Source: CAZLIC01 sp964559535
GTDB lineage: Bacteria > Pseudomonadota > Alphaproteobacteria > Rhodobacterales > Rhodobacteraceae
Reading direction: 5' to 3'
Assembly (NCBI GenBank): GCA_964559535.1
Contig: CAZLIC010000007.1
Location: 23,559 to 87,558, forward strand
DNA length: 64,000 nt
The position numbers and the translations under genes were made by a program. A model generated the notes under the pieces. That model was not told the origin of the DNA, searched no databases, and was given only the letters and a program-made list of their open reading frames with translations. Positions within the stretch are counted from its first letter, which is position 1; each line of letters begins with the position of its first letter. This document shows positions 60,999-64,000 of this stretch, piece by piece.

Positions 60999-61651
60999 CA
61001 ACCGACACTGCGCACCAGCACTGGAATGCCGAATGGGCCGCCACTGACGGCGATACCAAATGGACCCGGGCCGAGCCGGACGTGCTGGCCTGGATGGCCG
61101 GTTTTGCGCCCGCAGCCCGCGTGCTGGACCTTGGCGCGGGCGTGGGCCGCCACGCGCTGGCGCTGGCACGTGCCGGACACGCTGTCACGGCCTTCGACGC
61201 CGCGCCTGCGGGACTTGCGGCACTTGCTGCCACGGCGCGGGCCGAGGGGCTGCAGATTGCCACCGTCGAGGGCCTGATGACCGAGCTGCCCTTCGATGAT
61301 GCTTCGTTCGATCACGTTCTCAGCTGGAACGTGATCTACCACGGTGACGAGTCCGTGGTACGCCGCACCACCGCCGGAATTGCCCGCGTGCTGCGGCAGG
61401 GCGGCAGCTTTCTGGGCACCATGATGTCGGCGCGGCGCATCCCCGTGGAACTGGCGAAGTTCACGGGCCGCGAGATCTCGCGCAATACCTGGGTGTTCGA
61501 CGGCGATGGCGACAAGGTGCACCCGCACCACTTCTGCACGGCGGCCGGGATGCTGGACCTTTTTCCCGGCTTCGAGCCGTGGCGGATCGAGGACCGCGAA
61601 CATGACAGCCCCGGTTCGTGGCACTGGCACGTGACGCTGCAGCGGGTGTGA
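60995..61651 (+). CDS. Class I SAM-dependent methyltransferase in the second importer operon
   Basis: 218 residues; SAM motif RVLDLGAGVGRHALALARAG (about 42-61), FDAAPAGL as motif post-I, and LPFDDASFDHVLSWNVIYH before LRQGGSFLG. TehB/UbiE-like; no signal peptide. ATGA overlap with the permease gene means it is made with the transporter, so it probably acts on the imported compound or a product. Its target is unknown. Confidence 0.82.
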   Translation: MTTDTAHQHWNAEWAATDGDTKWTRAEPDVLAWMAGFAPAARVLDLGAGVGRHALALARAGHAVTAFDAAPAGLAALAATARAEGLQIATVEGLMTELPFDDASFDHVLSWNVIYHGDESVVRRTTAGIARVLRQGGSFLGTMMSARRIPVELAKFTGREISRNTWVFDGDGDKVHPHHFCTAAGMLDLFPGFEPWRIEDREHDSPGSWHWHVTLQRV

Positions 61652-61674
61652 CGCGCAGCCCAAGACGCGCAGCG

Positions 61675-62577
61675 TCAGACGCGCGCGCCGAACTGCGCGG
61701 CCGCCAGGAAGAACAGATCGGTCGTCGGGTTGCGCTCGTCGGTCAGCGAAAACACGGTTTCCTCGACCCGCTTGGACAGCTCGGGCACCTTCAGGCGGCG
61801 GACCAGATCGGTCGAGGCCGTGCCATGCCGCCACATGAAGCCGATGCCGACCCCGGCGGCGACCGCCTCGAACACGGCGTCGCGCGTGTCGGCCACCAGC
61901 CGCGGCATCGGCGTCAGCCCCGCCCGCAACAGCGCCGCATCCACAACCCGCTGCGTTGAGGACCCGCTGGTCCGAAAGATCAGCGGCTGCTGAATCAACT
62001 CGGCCAGCGGCATCTCGGTCCCCTCTGCCAGGCCCAGGCGGACCGAGGCGATGGCAACCACCTCTTGCTGCAGCACCGGCTGGCGGCGAAACCGAGGGTC
62101 GCGGGGAACGTCGGGCAGCACGCCCACGTCCACCTCGCGGCGCTGCACCGCGGCCATGATGGCGCTGTGCGACCCGCTGTGCAGCGTGACGGCCAGCGAC
62201 GGATGCGCCTGGCAGACCGCGGCAATGATCGCCATTCCCGGCATCGAATTTCCCAACCCGACGCGCAACGTGACCCGCCCCGACGCATCGCGGCGCCCGA
62301 CGATCCGCGCCGCCTCGCGTTCGGCATCAAGGATTCGCTCGCCGATCTCGCACAGTTCGCGTCCCACCGGGCTTGGCCGCAGCCGCCGGTTGGAACGGTC
62401 AATGATCGTCTGGCCAAAGACCTGTTCCAGATCGCGAATCTGCTGGGCAACGGCGGTGTGCGACAGGCCCAGCCTGCGGGCAGCGGCGGAGAATGAGCCT
62501 TCGTCGGCCACCGCGGTCAGGGCCCGCAGGCGCGAAATCGTCAGGCCCGGCACGGTGGCTGCAACCGTCTGTTTCAT
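61675..62577 (-). CDS. LysR-type transcriptional regulator
   Basis: 300 residues: winged helix-turn-helix at about 12-72 (ISRLRALTAVADEGSFSAAARRLGLSHTAVAQQIRDLE) and a two-lobed effector domain from about 98. It converges with the methyltransferase and diverges from the peptide-type permease, with a dyad near its start. It may control either neighbour; an effector cannot be named. Confidence 0.9.
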   Translation of the reverse strand: MKQTVAATVPGLTISRLRALTAVADEGSFSAAARRLGLSHTAVAQQIRDLEQVFGQTIIDRSNRRLRPSPVGRELCEIGERILDAEREAARIVGRRDASGRVTLRVGLGNSMPGMAIIAAVCQAHPSLAVTLHSGSHSAIMAAVQRREVDVGVLPDVPRDPRFRRQPVLQQEVVAIASVRLGLAEGTEMPLAELIQQPLIFRTSGSSTQRVVDAALLRAGLTPMPRLVADTRDAVFEAVAAGVGIGFMWRHGTASTDLVRRLKVPELSKRVEETVFSLTDERNPTTDLFFLAAAQFGARV

Positions 62578-62601
62578 GAGACGTAGGCATAGGTTGCAGG
62601 C

Positions 62602-62617
62602 GTAACAGTGCAGTTAC
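62602..62617. promoter_or_regulatory. Dyad upstream of the LysR regulator, candidate LysR box
   Basis: GTAAC-N6-GTTAC (62602-62606, 62613-62617), 25 bases upstream of the regulator's start codon in the region shared with the divergent permease operon. The position fits autoregulation by a LysR protein. The size is 16 bases, similar to T-N11-A type sites. Confidence 0.45.
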
Positions 62618-62844
62618 AGCCCCGGAGCAATGAGGGGGTCATCCGGATGAGCGCTGCAACTTCCCGCCCATGGGGACGCAGGACGCTTGTCTGTCGGTGC
62701 CCTGAAACGTCCTGCAAGGTTCATCCCGATGCCCGCGACCTTCACACCGAATGCGCCTGACCTGGCCGTGCCGGTAATTGGCAGTTCGGCCATGTGCGGG
62801 GTCGGCAAGGTCGGCCGCGCCTTGGCCGCGGCAAAGGCGGCGTG

Positions 62845-63783
62845 ATGGCCGGTCTGGTTCTGCGCACCGTTCTGCGAATGGTGATTTCGTTCCTTGCCAT
62901 CGTGACGCTGGTGTTTCTGGCGACGCGTCTGTCGGGCGACCCGCTGGATTCGATGGGCGCTCAGGGGCTGACCAAGGAAGACCGCGAAATCCTGACCCGC
63001 TACTACGGACTGGACCGCGGCATGTGGGAGCAGTACCTGGCCTTCCTGCGCGCCTTCACCGATGGGCAGTTCGGCCTGTCCTTCATCGAACGCCGCCCGG
63101 TGGCCCAGATCGTGGCCGAACGGCTGTGGCCATCGGCGCAACTTCTCCTGACCGCCATCGCGGTCACTCTGCTGCTGGCCATTCCCCTGGGCATCGTGGC
63201 CGCGCTCTGGCGCGACCGCTGGCCGGGGCATCTGGCGATGGGTCTGGCCTTTCTGGGCTACGCGGTGCCCAATTTCGTGCTGGGCACCTTTTTGGTGCTG
63301 GTGTTCGCCTACTGGCTGAACTGGCTGCCCGTGGTGGGCAACGGCTCGGCGGCGCACTTCATCCTGCCGGTGGCGGTGCTGTCGGCCGGGCTGATCGCGG
63401 CACTGTCGCGCTTCACCCGCAACGCGATGCTGGATGTCCTGCGGCAGGACTACATGCGCACAGCCCGCGCCAAGGGCCTGCCCGAGGCGGCGGTGATCCT
63501 GCGCCACGGGTTGCGCAACGCGGGCATCACCATCCTGTCGGTGGTCGGGTTGCAGATCGCGGGGCTGGCCGCCTCGGGTTCGGTGGTGGTCGAGGCGATC
63601 TTCAGCTGGCCCGGGATCGGCGATCTTCTCGTGAATGCCGCGATCCGGCGGGACTATCCGGTGCTGCAGTTCGGTGTCGTGGTGGTGTCGGTGGCGGTGC
63701 TGGCGATTTCGGCACTGACCGACCTGGCCTATGCCTGGGTCGATCCGCGCCTGCGCCGGGCATCGGCGGGGATTGCGCGATGA
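62845..63783 (+). CDS. Dpp/Opp-type ABC importer permease, DppB-like
   Basis: 312 residues, six membrane helices, N-terminal RTVLRMVISFLAIVTLVFLATRLSGDPLD is typical of DppB; EAA loop YMRTARAKGLPEAAVILRHGLRNA (about 205-228) is present. Moves peptides, nickel or similar cargo. No binding-protein gene lies between the LysR gene and this one, so it must lie downstream of the window or elsewhere. AAAGGCGG lies about 6 bases before ATG 62845. Confidence 0.9.
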   Translation: MAGLVLRTVLRMVISFLAIVTLVFLATRLSGDPLDSMGAQGLTKEDREILTRYYGLDRGMWEQYLAFLRAFTDGQFGLSFIERRPVAQIVAERLWPSAQLLLTAIAVTLLLAIPLGIVAALWRDRWPGHLAMGLAFLGYAVPNFVLGTFLVLVFAYWLNWLPVVGNGSAAHFILPVAVLSAGLIAALSRFTRNAMLDVLRQDYMRTARAKGLPEAAVILRHGLRNAGITILSVVGLQIAGLAASGSVVVEAIFSWPGIGDLLVNAAIRRDYPVLQFGVVVVSVAVLAISALTDLAYAWVDPRLRRASAGIAR

Positions 63784-64000
63784 CCGCAGAGATTTCCGTT
63801 CCGCATCGGCCCACCACGTTCTGGCGCAGCCTTGGTCCGTTTCACCGGATCATTCTGGCCCTTGGGGTGCTGTTGCTGCTGGGAGCCGTTCTGGCCCCAT
63901 GGCTCGCGCCGTTCGGACCGACCGACCAAAGCCTCCTGTCGCGGATGAAACCGCCCGCAGGCTTCGCCGGGGCCAAGCCGGGCTATCTGCTGGGCACGGA
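63780..64000 (+). CDS. Dpp/Opp-type ABC importer permease, DppC-like, 3' part beyond window
   Basis: The first 73 codons are visible. A cytoplasmic N terminus, one membrane helix (about 24-43) and then FGPTDQSLLSRMKPPAG match the beginning of DppC-type permeases (N-terminal OppC domain). ATGA overlap with the DppB-like gene. Cut by the window edge only. Confidence 0.85.
   Translation, partial: MTAEISVPHRPTTFWRSLGPFHRIILALGVLLLLGAVLAPWLAPFGPTDQSLLSRMKPPAGFAGAKPGYLLGT

Noticed and set aside
62578..62844. Remnant of a peptide-binding protein gene upstream of the DppB-like permease
   Set aside because: No signal peptide or binding-protein segment could be read in any frame; the region looks like a control region.
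1..64000. tRNA or rRNA genes, CRISPR arrays, insertion sequences, riboswitches
   Set aside because: No T-arm/acceptor patterns, no regularly spaced repeats, no transposase frames and no recognisable aptamer cores were seen on reading; a covariance-model search would be decisive.

Overview
The window is about 64 kb of high-GC DNA packed with genes, most of which overlap their neighbours by 1-4 bases (ATGA or TGATG junctions). Gene content points to an alphaproteobacterium of the Rhodobacterales (Rhodobacter/Paracoccus/Gemmobacter type). The signs are an HdaA-type DnaA paralogue, a short prolyl-tRNA synthetase, a Cpa/Tad pilus locus with small GAVTVDW pilin-like genes, polyamine-type ABC cassettes and the G/C-rich intergenic palindromes common in this group. 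No rRNA, tRNA, insertion sequence, prophage or CRISPR array was seen.

Layout. 1-3.7 kb (minus strand): start of a Tad/Flp pilus locus. It holds five tandem Flp-pilin-like genes, cpaB and the 5' part of the cpaC secretin. 4.0-20.9 kb: mostly housekeeping. It contains two lytic transglycosylases, a P1B metal ATPase, a nuclease-family protein, a J-domain protein, ppx and ppk (polyphosphate), hdaA, an AI-2E family permease, proS, ssb and serS.

21.0-37.1 kb (minus strand): a run of 14 genes that looks like one catabolic system. Reading with transcription: a class III aminotransferase, two FAD amine-oxidase/PYROXD2-like oxidoreductases, a GcvT/DmdA-like folate-dependent protein, two Rieske oxygenases, a PotD-A-B-C type importer, a DMSP-lyase-like cupin, an amidohydrolase, a VOC protein and a PEAMT-like methyltransferase. 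The parts fit uptake and stepwise demethylation/oxidation of a methylated cationic compound. The substrate is unknown. 37.3-45.5 kb: a retropepsin-like/RimK ATP-grasp fusion, glmM, folP, a long folB, a cell-wall hydrolase and a PPDK-like protein whose ATP-binding half looks degenerate.

46.8-58.3 kb (minus strand): a complete-looking phosphonate operon, phnC-D-E1-E2, a transglutaminase-like gene, a hexapeptide acetyltransferase, then phnF-G-H-I-J-K-L-M. The PhnJ here has a single cysteine. All four cysteines needed for the iron-sulfur cluster and thiyl radical of the C-P lyase are missing, while neighbouring catalytic and zinc positions are kept. This is the strongest candidate for an undescribed biochemistry. 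58.5-61.7 kb (plus strand): a second PhnD/C/E-type importer followed by a methyltransferase, diverging from the first. 61.7-64 kb: a LysR regulator and the start of a Dpp-type peptide/nickel permease operon that runs off the window.
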